This document shows, one piece after another, positions 36,692 through 47,651 of a stretch of DNA of 64,000 bases. The stretch covers positions 26,295 through 90,294 of the forward strand of contig FWWN02000225.1 in NCBI GenBank assembly GCA_900175165.2, read 5' to 3'. The stretch's first letter is position 1. The number at the start of each line of letters is the position of its first letter. The position numbers were made by a program, and so were the translations under genes. This DNA is from Rhizomucor pusillus. Lineage: Eukaryota > Mucoromycota > Mucoromycetes > Mucorales > Lichtheimiaceae. The notes beneath the pieces are model-generated. The model worked only from the letters and a program-made list of their open reading frames with translations. It was not told where the DNA came from and searched no databases.

Positions 36692-38778
36692 TCCTGTAAC
36701 TGTATTGTTGGCTTTATGCTCCTTGCTATTCACCTAAACATACATCTCCATCCGCCCAATGTCATCTAAAGATACGCTACATAGTTTCTCCCATGTACAG
36801 TCTCTTTTAGTCAAGTAGTCGTCCGTTTTTCCGTTCAATAATTAGAAAATACATTGATTTTGCTCATATTTCTTAATTGAAGTGATCAGTCAGTGTTATC
36901 TAGTCGCAGAGCAGTTTAAAGCAGGATAAAATCGGAAGTGGCAGACTTGTCGCCTATTTAGCCTCAATAAATATGCCATTGCTCTTTGCAACAGTCTCAG
37001 ATTTGCTGGTGGGTGGAAAGTTTGACTTGAGTTATACAGACAGCAGGCAGATGGTGTGTCGAGCCTTCTGTACAGCAAAATTTTGCAACATGCAATCTGT
37101 CATGACGTTGATTCTATTTTGGGAGAATGGTCATATCCGCTTTCATTGCGATCAGATGACTGTCTGAACAGACTGCACAAAGTCGCAGTTTGACGCATAT
37201 GATCTAATTACAACTTTTTAACTGCGCCAATGATCTGCCAATTCGCAATTTTGACAGCCAAGACCTGATGTAATGGATGAAAAGACGCTGAGGCGTTAGG
37301 AAAATGATCAAGATATATTCGCTACTGTTTCGTGCTCAAATGATTGTGCATGAATCGGCCTGGTCGCTTGGGTGCTGTCCACCTATTCCCAATCGCAAGG
37401 AAAATCCAAGTATCAAATTTGTATGTACATTTTATGGCAATTTATGTTAAAGATATTGGCTTCACATAAGCGTATTGAATAACATACGAATGTTGTCATT
37501 GCCACAATGTACCATTTGAGAATTGGACAGTGCCCAGCCAACGATGATCCTGTTTCCAATCGCTAACAAACGATTAACGCCTGCATCCATGGTGATACAG
37601 TAGCAAGAAACATTCTAGAATAATTAATTGCAGTTACAGTTGCCGTTGCCGAGCGTGAACCCAGTCCAGGTACAAGGGGATGTCCGTATCATACACTATA
37701 GGAAGTTAACAAACGTTAATGGACAGACAATGTGGTGATCGATGCAGTCTGGGCTGTAGCTTTAGTACTAGCTGAAACCTTGCGAACACCAATAGCACGG
37801 TCGATTTCGATTATAAAAGCATGAATTGCCGCATAGGCTTAGTTTTCGGGTGAGAATCGATACCAGAAAGCCAGTGACCAGACTACCTGGAGGACAACGG
37901 CAAAATCGACAGCTGATATCTCAGAAAACTCGATCACCGGATAACTGGGAATGATTATCCTTAATCAAGAAAGTGTTGATTCGTTTATTCGCCCACCATT
38001 TCTAAAGTTACCGAGTTTATGGCACGTTTACTTACAAACACCAGCGTCTATCAAAAAAAAATATAGTGAATCTCCTTAATATTCAACGAGCACTAAAGGG
38101 CTTAAAGTAATGGAAAATCGAAATATACGTCTGTGATGCATTTCCACTGTGCACCCTGTAATCCAAGAAGTGTTTCAAGAAGTAGTGAAAGGCTAGATAT
38201 ATACCAGGATGCTAATTTAAACCTGTCACACATCGTTATGATGAACTGAGTATGATTCGGTGAAACGGGGTTTATACCATTAAATGTTCATTTGATATAT
38301 GTTATCATTGGGGTACACCAAGCATCAAGGGAGTATATCCTTTTGGGTATCATCAATGCATAAAATCAATCGAGTTCCGGCTCGTTGATGTGCATCGGGA
38401 GCAGTGTGAGAAGACAAGACTGCAGAGTCTGTGTAAGCCAGGAAGCAAGCAATTGAATAATTGGTATTATAACTGCAAAGAAAAAGGAATTAATAACGAT
38501 AATACATCAGGGCAAGCACGGTCCATTTTCCGTCTGTGTACGGTTTAACGTCGCACAGAAACAGGTCGAGTAACTGTTCGTTGCTTTCATTTTATCATCA
38601 TTGCGGCGGCCTGATCCTTTTCTCATCTCCTTTTTCTCTTTTTGGGCTTTCCCGCTTGGGCTGCCGAAAGATCTATTAGCCCGGTGAACGCATACATATA
38701 CCCAGCGCACAGCAAGGCGTTTCTTCCTTCTTTTCTTTCTTTGCATTAACAGCTTCTGTTCTGAATTTCCTTCCGCAA
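36692..38778. other. Long intergenic region
   Basis: About 2.1 kb, AT-rich, without coding-like frames longer than about 65 codons. Probably the 3' UTR of the F-box gene and a large promoter for the Rua1-like regulator. I see no RNA gene, repeat or transposon end in it. Confidence 0.4.
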
Positions 38779-41298
38779 ATGTATAATTTCCAGACCGCAG
38801 CGTCGTGTCAACCTCAACAAGATATAGCGGCAATTCTTTCACTACCTACGGACGACTATGGCACGACAGATTCGCAAGCTATCCACGAGAAATCAAATAC
38901 TATGCTCTGTGATGTGGTGCAGTCTTCGCAAAGCGGATACTACAATGTACACAACGCTCTAGTGGAGGATATTTCATATGCAAGCTCCGGAAGTAGCCCG
39001 ACTCTTGGCCTTGGAACAGATGGATCCAAGGATCAATTCTCAGCCTTCCCACCACCAGCAGCAGCAGCAACAGCGGAAAGCTCTTCACACCAATATCAAA
39101 CATTTTGTAACACGCGTCAGTTCCCGCTAGGAGAATCCTCGCTGACGACGGCGGCTGGTGATATAAACAACACAGCTATTGCATCGAGGACCGAGCCGCC
39201 CCTCCCTCCGGATACGCTGGCTACATCTCTTCCAACGTACTGGGACTCCGGAGCCATAAACACCATGGATAATACAAATACAGTGCACACTGGCTCGCCG
39301 TCTCAGTCGCAGGCCATGGACCTCAGTGCCTCTCCTGCTCTCAACACAAGCACCTGTCAGGACCGTGAAAGCAAACTTGATGTTCGAGAAGACGTATCAG
39401 CAAAATGCCGTCATCTTGCCGCTTCCTGTCTCAGCTCGGTACATGCTTCGGCTGACGAGGTGGTATCGGCGGGTGCTCGTTCAGATAGCTGCTGGTCAGC
39501 AGCAGCACCCTCGGAAGCTATCACGCCGACAACCGTAAATAGGACAAACGCCGTGTCATCGTCTGGTATCGATCCCGACTGTGCTCGTCTTGGTCAAGGT
39601 GAGACAATCTCCTTATATTTCGATCTGACCCTTTACTTCCAAACAAACTGTTGACAATTCAAGTCTTCTATCCTTTCTTTTAACATTGTATCTGTTTTTC
39701 CAAGCAGGAACTGCTGCTGCATTGACACTTGATTTCTTCCAGCCACTCAAAACGGATACAAATATTAACTCCAAGGCCGGAATGCTTGCTCAGACGACCA
39801 ACAACAACAACGACGACGGTTCTCACAGCAGCTTCAGTAGCAACAGCAGCGTCAGGACTTCCACTGCTGACAGAAACATGATCACCCAAGCAGAGAGCCA
39901 GGCTGCCGCTGCAATGCTCAGTTTCCCTGCAGCAGCACAGACCATGAGATACGATCCAGGCTTAAACTTTGACTTCTATCGCCGAAACTCGCAAGCATCA
40001 ATCCCGGATGCTGCAGGCATGGTCGATTACTACAGCTCTGCTCCGATGCAAGTGACAAACACAGCAGGAGTGAGTTCCACTGATATCCACCAGCAACAGA
40101 TATCAGCTACAGCGACTTCAACAGCGACGCCAGCAACGGAGCCCGTCGCTGCAGATCTTTTACCAGCAGACGCATTCAATGTGAACACATATTCCTACAT
40201 GGCTAAACCGGCAACCTATCAGCACCGTGCGTCGCTGCCTAACCTGTACTTTTCACAGCAATTTCCAGGGAACTTCTGTGACTCTTCTTCAGCTATCCAG
40301 ACTCAAGCGCATCATCATCGCCACCACCACCACCAGCAACAATCAGCTACGCCCAACTCGTCTGGCACCTCACTCGAAGCAATGTACAAATCCATGAATA
40401 CAGGCAACAATGGCATATTCGAGATTGAAAATGGGTTGCTGGAGCCCTTCAACTATAACAATGGCCTAGGATCCAAAAAGAAAAGGGAACAAAGCCCTCT
40501 CGCAGGAGATCAGCGAAAGCGCAGACATTTAGGTCTTGACTATGGCCAGACAGAAGCTGCTGTTACAGGGGACAGCGGTGGTGGTGGTCAGGACTCGTTT
40601 GAATTGCAGTTCACCAAACAAAGAAGTCGTTCCTTGGATTTCGGGACGTCAGTGGCAGACGCGTCTTGGTTGAACATGACTCAAGAGGATGATTACCCGG
40701 ACATATCGCGCAGCGACTTGGAAGCTGCCAAGCATGACCCAAGTGCTATCCCTAGACGGCAGAAGCCTCGGTATGATGGGGACGACTACACCCCAAAGTG
40801 GGTCCGGTACACGGGCCAGCTCAAGGAAGGGTATTGCGACAGCTGCAAGCCTGGTAAATGGCTCCAGCTGAAGAATAGCGCTTACTGGTAAGTGAAAATG
40901 CACTGATCAGCACCGCTGCTGGATGCCCTATATAATTACTTATTTTTTCATAAATCCCTGTTCAGGTACCACAAACAATTCTTCCACGGCATATCATCTG
41001 TCTCTGGAAAACGCTTCATGGAGCCTCTGGAACGAAGAGCAGGCGAGCAAGATACAGTGGAAGGTCTATGTCACCAATGCCGGCAATTTGTACCTATATG
41101 CAACGCCAAACGCAAAACGAGTGTGTTGTGGTACAGACATGCTCACAAGGTAACAAACAAGGAGAAGTTTGCTGCTGCTGCACGCAATTGCAGAATCTAA
41201 CATTACCTTTGCAGTGTCATATCTACGATAAACCAAAATCCAGGGTCACGGGGGACAACGGGTCCAAAAGAAGTAATGGCAACAACAAATTGTATTAA
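38779..41298 (+). CDS. Rua1/Meu26-like regulator with C-terminal Cys-rich (DUF4451) domain
   Basis: Four exons, 38779-39598, 39708-40887, 40966-41149 and 41215-41298, give 755 residues. Residues 1 to ~620 are low-complexity Ser/Thr/Ala/Gln with a His-rich patch (HHHRHHHHQQQ-like near 40310-40345) and a basic cluster SKKKREQSP. The last ~120 residues carry the fungal domain: YTPKWVRYTGQLKEGYCDSC, KPGKWLQLKNSAYWYHKQFF, HGISSVSGKRF, then GLCHQCRQFVPICNAKRKT and WYRHAHKCH. The Cys/His spacing (CDSC, CHQC, HAHKCH) indicates zinc binding. The domain is known from Ustilago Rua1, which activates ustilagic-acid genes, and fission-yeast Meu26. The target here is unknown. Confidence 0.85.
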
Positions 41299-42667
41299 TG
41301 AAGGAAGGGGATGTCGTTGGTTTCAATTCCAATGCTGGACACAATTGAAGCCTACTACATGAACGTACTACTTGTAACGATGCACAGTAAAACTTTCCAG
41401 ATTCTATAGTTTTCTTTTCTGCATAGCAGATACAGCAACACTATACACAATTCACTAAAAATCATCGAGAAAAGACACATCCTGTTGAAAAGAAACAGTG
41501 AACTTCTGCCAAAAATGCAGTAGTCATGCATAGCCGTTGGCGCCCTATCCAATCGTTTAAAAACCCTCTGGTGGCAATACATGTGTGTAGCCTTCATTTA
41601 GTGTACCTTATTTTGTGAAAGTAAACGACTGTGCACATTGCACATGGTGATAAAAGAAATTTAGCGCTCACTTGACGTTGTAAAACTGTCGTTTGCTCTT
41701 CATAAATCAAAATTTCGACGAGACGACATAGGATGCAGCCCTAAATATCGCTCCTCATCGATATATATGCTTGACATCTTGTTTATTGAATATTCTTATT
41801 TGCGAAGACACCAGTAGCGTCGAATGAACTCGTGCGTTCCTTGCATCGCACATAGCATCTAGTAGATTTACAGTAACTCAAAGTAGATCAGATTGCTTTC
41901 AGCTGTGCCTGCATCGACAGCCGCGCAAAGTATGCTGTAATTCAGGATTACTAAAAATCGACATACCCTGAAGGGGATCCAATCATGCAAATCGGGGCAG
42001 CTTTCCAGAACAGGCTGTCTTCAAGCATAAGCTCTGGTTTATATTTAAACAGCCTTACCACCAATCAAACGCTGACCTTTTTATAGGAAAGTACTTCGCT
42101 TATATTTTGTAAAATTCAGTTGATACCAACGGCGTATTGAAAGTTGCTTCCCTACAATTGTTTCCTGTTCTATTGGATGCCAACATGCACGAATGGGATT
42201 CGCTAGCAATGCGGAATAGAGATTATCCGAGCCGACAGATGATGACGTTTACATGCAATTTTTTTTTCTCTGCTGCGACCGGTCCTTTCGTTACTTCTTT
42301 TTCTCCCTTCTTCTTTTACAACTACTCTTGTCCTCAGTGATTCGAGTTTTTTGACGACCACACCTTGCAAGCGCCACGCTCCGTCAAATCAATACAAACC
42401 TCAAAAGACAAAGTCAAAGAACTTGTTCATGTTTTGTTCATCACTGGACTGGAAACGGAATTCCCAGCAGCAGCAGCAAGACAGCATAGAGCAGTTTCAG
42501 TTACATCACTTTCTCAAGGTTAAAAAGAAGATCTTGACTTCGTAAAACCAGCTTTTCTCATTGGACAACTCTCTCTACTCTTTTTCTCTCTCTCTCTCTA
42601 TACACTTTACCTGACCAACAAAAATTTCCTCTCTGCGTTTATTGTCTACTAAAGATTACAACCAATC
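41299..42667. other. Intergenic region with a pyrimidine-rich eIF5 leader
   Basis: About 1.4 kb with no supported gene. A C/T-dense tract runs from about 42557 to 42612 and ends about 55 bp before the eIF5 start; TATAC follows at 42599. Confidence 0.45.
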
Positions 42668-43990
42668 ATGGCTGCCATTAACGTTCGACGTGATGTCAAA
42701 GATTCCTTCTACCGCTACAAGATGCCTCGCCTGATTTCCAAGGTAAGCCAGAGCCCTACTTGCCAATTGATTAGACAGATTTGCTCACTTGCTTTGCGCC
42801 AGGTTGAAGGCAAAGGCAATGGTATCAAGACTGTAGTCCCCAACATGGCCGAGATTGCTCGTGCTTTGTCTCGCCCGCCTTCTTATCCAACCAAATTCTT
42901 TGGATGTGAACTTGGCGCTCAAGTCAAGCTTGATGACAAGAATGAGCGCTATATTGTCAATGGTGAGCACGATGCGGATAAGCTTCAGGATATATTAGAC
43001 GGCTTTATTTCCAAGTTCGTGCTTTGCCCATCCTGCCGTAACCCTGAAACAGATCTGGTACGTTGGTCTTGAATGTGTATAATTATATAGTCCTTATTTT
43101 CTCACTTCCATGGATGATAGATAATCAAGGGTGACGATATTCTGATGGATTGTAAAGCATGCGGTGCCCGCAATCTAGCCGACATGCGTCACAAGCTAGC
43201 AACTTTCATTCTGAAGAACCCACCTGCGCAGGAATCCAAGAAGCAGCGCAAACAGCGCAAGGCTGCTACTGCCCAGGCCAATGGAACCGATGAGAATGGA
43301 ATGCCTGACTCCCCTGTCCAGGAGGAAGTCGAGGATGTAGCTGGATCTGACGATGATCTTATCACTCAGCGCATCAACAAGGAAGCAGCTGGATTGAACC
43401 TTGAAAGCAAGCTCGCTCAAGAGGATTGGTCTGAGGACACCAGCGAACAAGCCGTTGCCGAGCGCATGCGCGAATTGAGTGTTAAGGGCATTGGCGGTCT
43501 TGGTGATGAAGACGAGGAAGAAAACAAGTACGAGGCCTTTGGTGTTTGGCTTGAGGAGCAAGAAGAACCTAGCGATGCGGAAATCATTGCCAAGGCTAAC
43601 GAACTCGGTGTCCTCGGCAAATACAAGGCTTGCCAAGTCCTAGTTCAATGTATCTTTGACGAAGCTATTGTTACCCAGATTCCCAAGCGTGTGAAGCTGC
43701 TCCGCAAATTTGTTACTGGCGAAAAGCACCAGAAGGCTGTTCTCGGAGGCATTGAACGTCTTGTCGGTTTGGAATACAAGGATAAGCTTCTCAAGAAGGT
43801 TCCTGTCATCTTGATGAAGATTTACGATCTTGATATCGTCGAGGACGAAGTGTTCTTAAAGTGGGGTGAAAAGCCCTCGAAGCGCTACGTTGAGAAGGAC
43901 ATTTCCAAGCAGGTCAAGGCTGCTGCTAAGCCTTTCCTGGAATGGCTTGAAAACGCCGAGGAGGAGTCCTCCGAGGAAGAATCTGATTAG
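42668..43990 (+). CDS. TIF5: Translation initiation factor eIF5
   Basis: GTPase-activating protein for eIF2 in the scanning 43S/48S complex. Three exons, 42668-42742, 42803-43057 and 43121-43990, give 399 residues, close to the yeast length. The N-terminal GAP domain starts [20 protein letters not shown], with the Arg-15-like arginine finger in the DSFYRYKM region. A zinc ribbon uses CPSCRNPET and DCKACGARN. Then come a Lys/acidic linker and the C-terminal W2/HEAT domain, ending in the acidic-aromatic [16 protein letters not shown] that contacts eIF2-beta and eIF1. The first intron is exactly 60 nt and has no in-frame stop, so an unspliced message would add 20 residues without a frameshift. 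The homologous alignment ([14 protein letters not shown]) shows it is an intron. Confidence 0.96.
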
Positions 43991-45102
43991 TTTGGTGAAT
44001 GAACGACGACGTAACAATATGAATATCCCTTGCGTTTATCGAATAAAGAATGAGAAATATTATTCCTTATCATCGCTTTTGAATGCAGGTATCGGCATAT
44101 CTGTACATGTAGGCAAAGTTTAAATCGAAGATCGATCGTTCGTGCTTAAGCTAGAAGATGCACAGAGCAGTAAAAGAACCTGCATCACACCAATGTAATT
44201 TGTTCGAAACAAGATAATCAACTTCTACTCACCTTCTCGTTCTCATGTTACTGGCCGTTGGATATATCAGTACGTAATGGAAGAATAAGAAGATCTTTGT
44301 CGTCGTCCGTTCTTGCATGCATCGCATGCGTGACGCGACCGCTGGGTGCATGCATGTCATAATATGCACAGATAAAACTTGCCACTACTACATGACATGT
44401 AAAGAGCAGCAGTGCTATATATAGACAGGAGTTTGGCGCTTCAAAGGGGAGCTACTTGCAAAGTACCGAAAAGGTTTTGAAGGGAGGGTAATCGTGTGTG
44501 ATATATATTTTAGGAGACTCCCGAGATGAGGGATGATGTTCAGAGTAGCAGCAGCACATTCAAGCGTATCCTTTTTACCCCTTGTTCTTACAACGTCGTG
44601 CGGAGCATACAGACACGCATCAATTTTACGCGTGCAGCACATATTGGATGCATAAGTTTCAGCAGCTAGTAGGACAGCAGTATGCATATACATTTTCATT
44701 CAATTTATACATGGGCTCGGACAGCAGTCCATGTACATACTTGCCCCACACATCACTGCAATCCTGATATAGCAATGCTTCCACGTTGTTGCGTTATCCC
44801 AAGTTGCGGATGATCAGGAGAAACGCGATGGCCAGGCAGATAGCAAAAAGTCATTAGACGGTGGCGGCGGCAGATAGAAGGGGGAAGGAGAAACTTCCTC
44901 TGTTTACACATGAATGTCATTAAAAACCTCAGTGTAGAGCCGGACAGCATGGATATATATCATAGCGAAAAAACTATATATATACAATGCATTGGTTCCC
45001 CCCTTTCCCTGCATTCTCTCTTTCTCTTTCCTCTCTTCCCTCCTCCACTCCATCAGACACCTTTTCCCGGACCTCACGCTCGTTTGTAAGCAAGAAAGAA
45101 AT
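43991..45102. other. Intergenic region
   Basis: About 1.1 kb. It contains a cluster of GCATGC/TGCATGCA palindromes at about 44315-44358 and a C/T-rich tract at about 44998-45060 directly upstream of the next start. No gene is supported. Confidence 0.4.
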
Positions 45103-47071
45103 ATGGGAATCTTGCGTTTCTCGAAAAGAGAAAAGAAGCAACCGATACTGGCCCGATCATACTCTTCCACTGCATCCTGTCGACACGCCGAACAAAAGGA
45201 CAATAATCTCAACCAGGAGCGCGTCGCCCTTACGGACGAATTTATCAGCGGCAGTGCGTTCAGAGCAATTTTGAATGACGACAATGGAGGCACGTTGCTA
45301 GATAACATCCTGACCGAACTCCGTCCACATTGCACCGATTCTCAAGGTATTTTTGATGTGGTGTTATAGATATAAAGTTTTCTGTATTCACAAGTTATAT
45401 GTAGTAGAAATCATGAGATCCTACCCATCATCGTCCACAGTATCCTTGAATAATTCTCGCGCATTCCATCAGTCTTCTAAGGATACCGCAAGTGCCGAGA
45501 GAGCGAGCCCTAATCACACAGAGCAAGATAAGAAACCAGAAGAGGATTGGTTAGATGGAGAAGAGTGGCAGTTTGAGGATTTTCTCGCCAAAAAATACAT
45601 TCATGCGACGAGGCGGCGTCAGCAGCGACTGAGTTCCAAAGAAATCGTATCTCGACCGAGTGATCTCAAAGATAGGCAGCAACGACAACCGCCAGTCTGG
45701 TCAATCGATCAGCTGCAGCAGCAGCAGCAGCAGCAGCGTCACTCGTCCTCAGTCTTTGTTTCTCCATCGATCGCGCGGCATTCATCCACATCGTCCCCAC
45801 TGTCGAACCTGCGGTGGCGAGCTTCTTCCTTAAAGTCAAAAAGCAATACACAATCTCGTAATTCACAGGTAAAGGACGCACGGTTCCAGGAATCTTGAAT
45901 GATCGCATGCTGACAGTGATTCAAGACGAGCAAAGAGGATTCAGGCAACATCGGTCAATCCAATCGTCGATCGTCCAGTGTGGCAAGAGGATCTCAAGCA
46001 GCAAGTCCAGCGTTGGAAAATCGACGCTTCGGGAGTGGAAACGCATCAGCGCCTACTCCTCCGCCAGATTCAGCGTTGCATGGATCTGCACTCCCTACGA
46101 CAAACCGCAATGCCTTGAAAGGTTCTGATAGGCAGACGCAAGGCACACAGTCATCCTCGCCAACCAAGGGGAGGAAAATACGGTCGTCAGGAACGGAATC
46201 AACGCTGCTACAGCAACCATGGGAGCGACAACAGCATCGACAGCAACGGCAATCATTGGTACCGAATTCAATAATGGATACAACTGAGAAGCGACGTGTA
46301 GACAAGGCCACTATGACAAGCGATCTACAGTGGTGCCCAACAGCACATCTGCATTGTTGTCACTATCATCAATGTCGTCGGCAACAGCTTAATTGCTGTG
46401 TGACACCAAATGCCATCCGATATCCAGGAACCGGAGAGACTTCTCCGCCATCCTGTGTCGCGCAAATGCCATGTCCGGCGGCCTCGTGCTGTCACAGCCA
46501 TAAGACACCATGCGCACATGTCCAATGCTATTCACGGAATCACCGCAGCTGCTGCTCCGGCACAAGGTCATCTTCTACAATCATCGAGACAAGAGCGACG
46601 ACTGATACCAACAGCAGCAGCAATAATGAAAGTACAAACAGCTCAATTTCTTCCTGCATCACTTGCAGCAGCGATACTCAGTCGTCACTGTGGCATCCTT
46701 GTTATCCGTGCCACCGTCAACATTCCCCTTGCGGAGAAGGAGGCTGTTTCCACCACCACCACTGCTTTAATTATTATCACCATCACCACCACCACAAACC
46801 CCATCATCATCATCATCATCAACAGCAGCAGCAGCACTGTCTGCACGCACATCACGACCACCACCGTTTCACTCCGCTTGTGCCCCATTCATCCTCTTCT
46901 GAATCCACCCAGCACCGTTATCATCGTCATCATTATCACCACCACCACTTCCATTTGCATCCTCCTCCGAGCCATAGCTCGCAGTATCTTTGCGTTAATC
47001 ATGTACATGGGCGATCTTCCTCCGCTGCAGGCAGCAGGGGATCGTTTGTATCTGCAGACTCTGCCGTGTAA
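45103..47071 (+). CDS. Orphan His/Cys-rich low-complexity protein
   Basis: Three exons, 45103-45346, 45408-45868 and 45926-47071, all in phase, give 616 residues. The N-terminus begins MGILRFSKREKK, a glycine-2 plus basic start that could be a lipidated membrane anchor, but the match to an N-myristoylation motif is weak. Residues ~110-130 carry an acidic-Trp segment (EEDWLDGEEWQFEDFLAKKY), a 7-Gln run follows, then Ser-rich sequence. From about residue 380 Cys pairs cluster with His (HLHCCHYHQC, SCCHSHKTPC, NHRSCCSG), and the last ~110 residues hold long His runs. No domain is recognised. The composition points to metal binding or a disordered scaffold; that is inference. A second open frame overlaps the repeat region and is an artefact of the CAC/CAT repeats. 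Confidence 0.7.
45716..45736 (+). repeat. (CAG)7 microsatellite encoding polyglutamine
   Basis: Seven perfect CAG units inside exon 2 of the His/Cys-rich gene, read as a Gln run. Likely length-variable between strains. Confidence 0.9.
46751..46970 (+). repeat. CAC/CAT low-complexity tract encoding His runs
   Basis: Imperfect (CAY)n clusters at about 46751-46765, 46778-46822 and 46915-46955, separated by CAG units, all in the frame that gives His and Gln. The other frames also stay open because of the triplet repeat. Confidence 0.85.
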
Positions 47072-47651
47072 GCGCGCGGCAAGGGCAGGCGGCTACATCC
47101 AGTAGTAGTAGTAGTAATATTGCATAGCTGTAGATTAACATGTAATATATATCTTCTGGTATGCTGCGGGAACCTTCCTTTTTGTGAATCTGACAACCAA
47201 ATAATGCCCCCTAATTAGCTGGTTACAGTAGATTATTTTTCCCTTTCGCGAACCCCTTCCATGTACAAGGACTTAATAATGATAATTTGGTGCATTTCTG
47301 TAATTATTCAATGATACCTTTTTTCCACTAGCACGTAGTAGGTAAACGGGCCGAGAGCAAATGTATATAGACTATTAGCTTTCTTGATTTGGTGGTCGGG
47401 GTGGTATGAGCTATTTTGAGAGAGGCAAGAAAGAGGAGGATCGGGACGAACGGGGTCGCCCATTTTTGGTGTGAAGAAAAAAATAGCAGCAGCAGCAGCA
47501 AGCATCAGCAAGCAACCCAAAGAAGGCGCCCTGGGGCTTTTTTTTTTCTTTCTCTTTTCTTTATCTTACTTGTCCTTTTCCTTTTTCTTCTTCTTTCCCT
47601 TTTGTCCAGACCTACCCCCTGGTTTCCTGTCACTGCCCTCAGCATTAAATC
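47072..47651. promoter_or_regulatory. Promoter and pyrimidine-rich leader of the chitin synthase gene
   Basis: About 580 bp. A CAG/AGC-rich patch at about 47488-47515 is followed by an almost uninterrupted C/T tract at about 47537-47608 that ends some 45 bp before the start codon. No gene is supported here. Confidence 0.5.

Noticed and set aside
46410..47105. 231-codon Thr/Ile-rich frame overlapping the His-rich gene
   Set aside because: A shifted reading of the CAC/CAT repeats; the upstream exons splice in phase only with the His frame.
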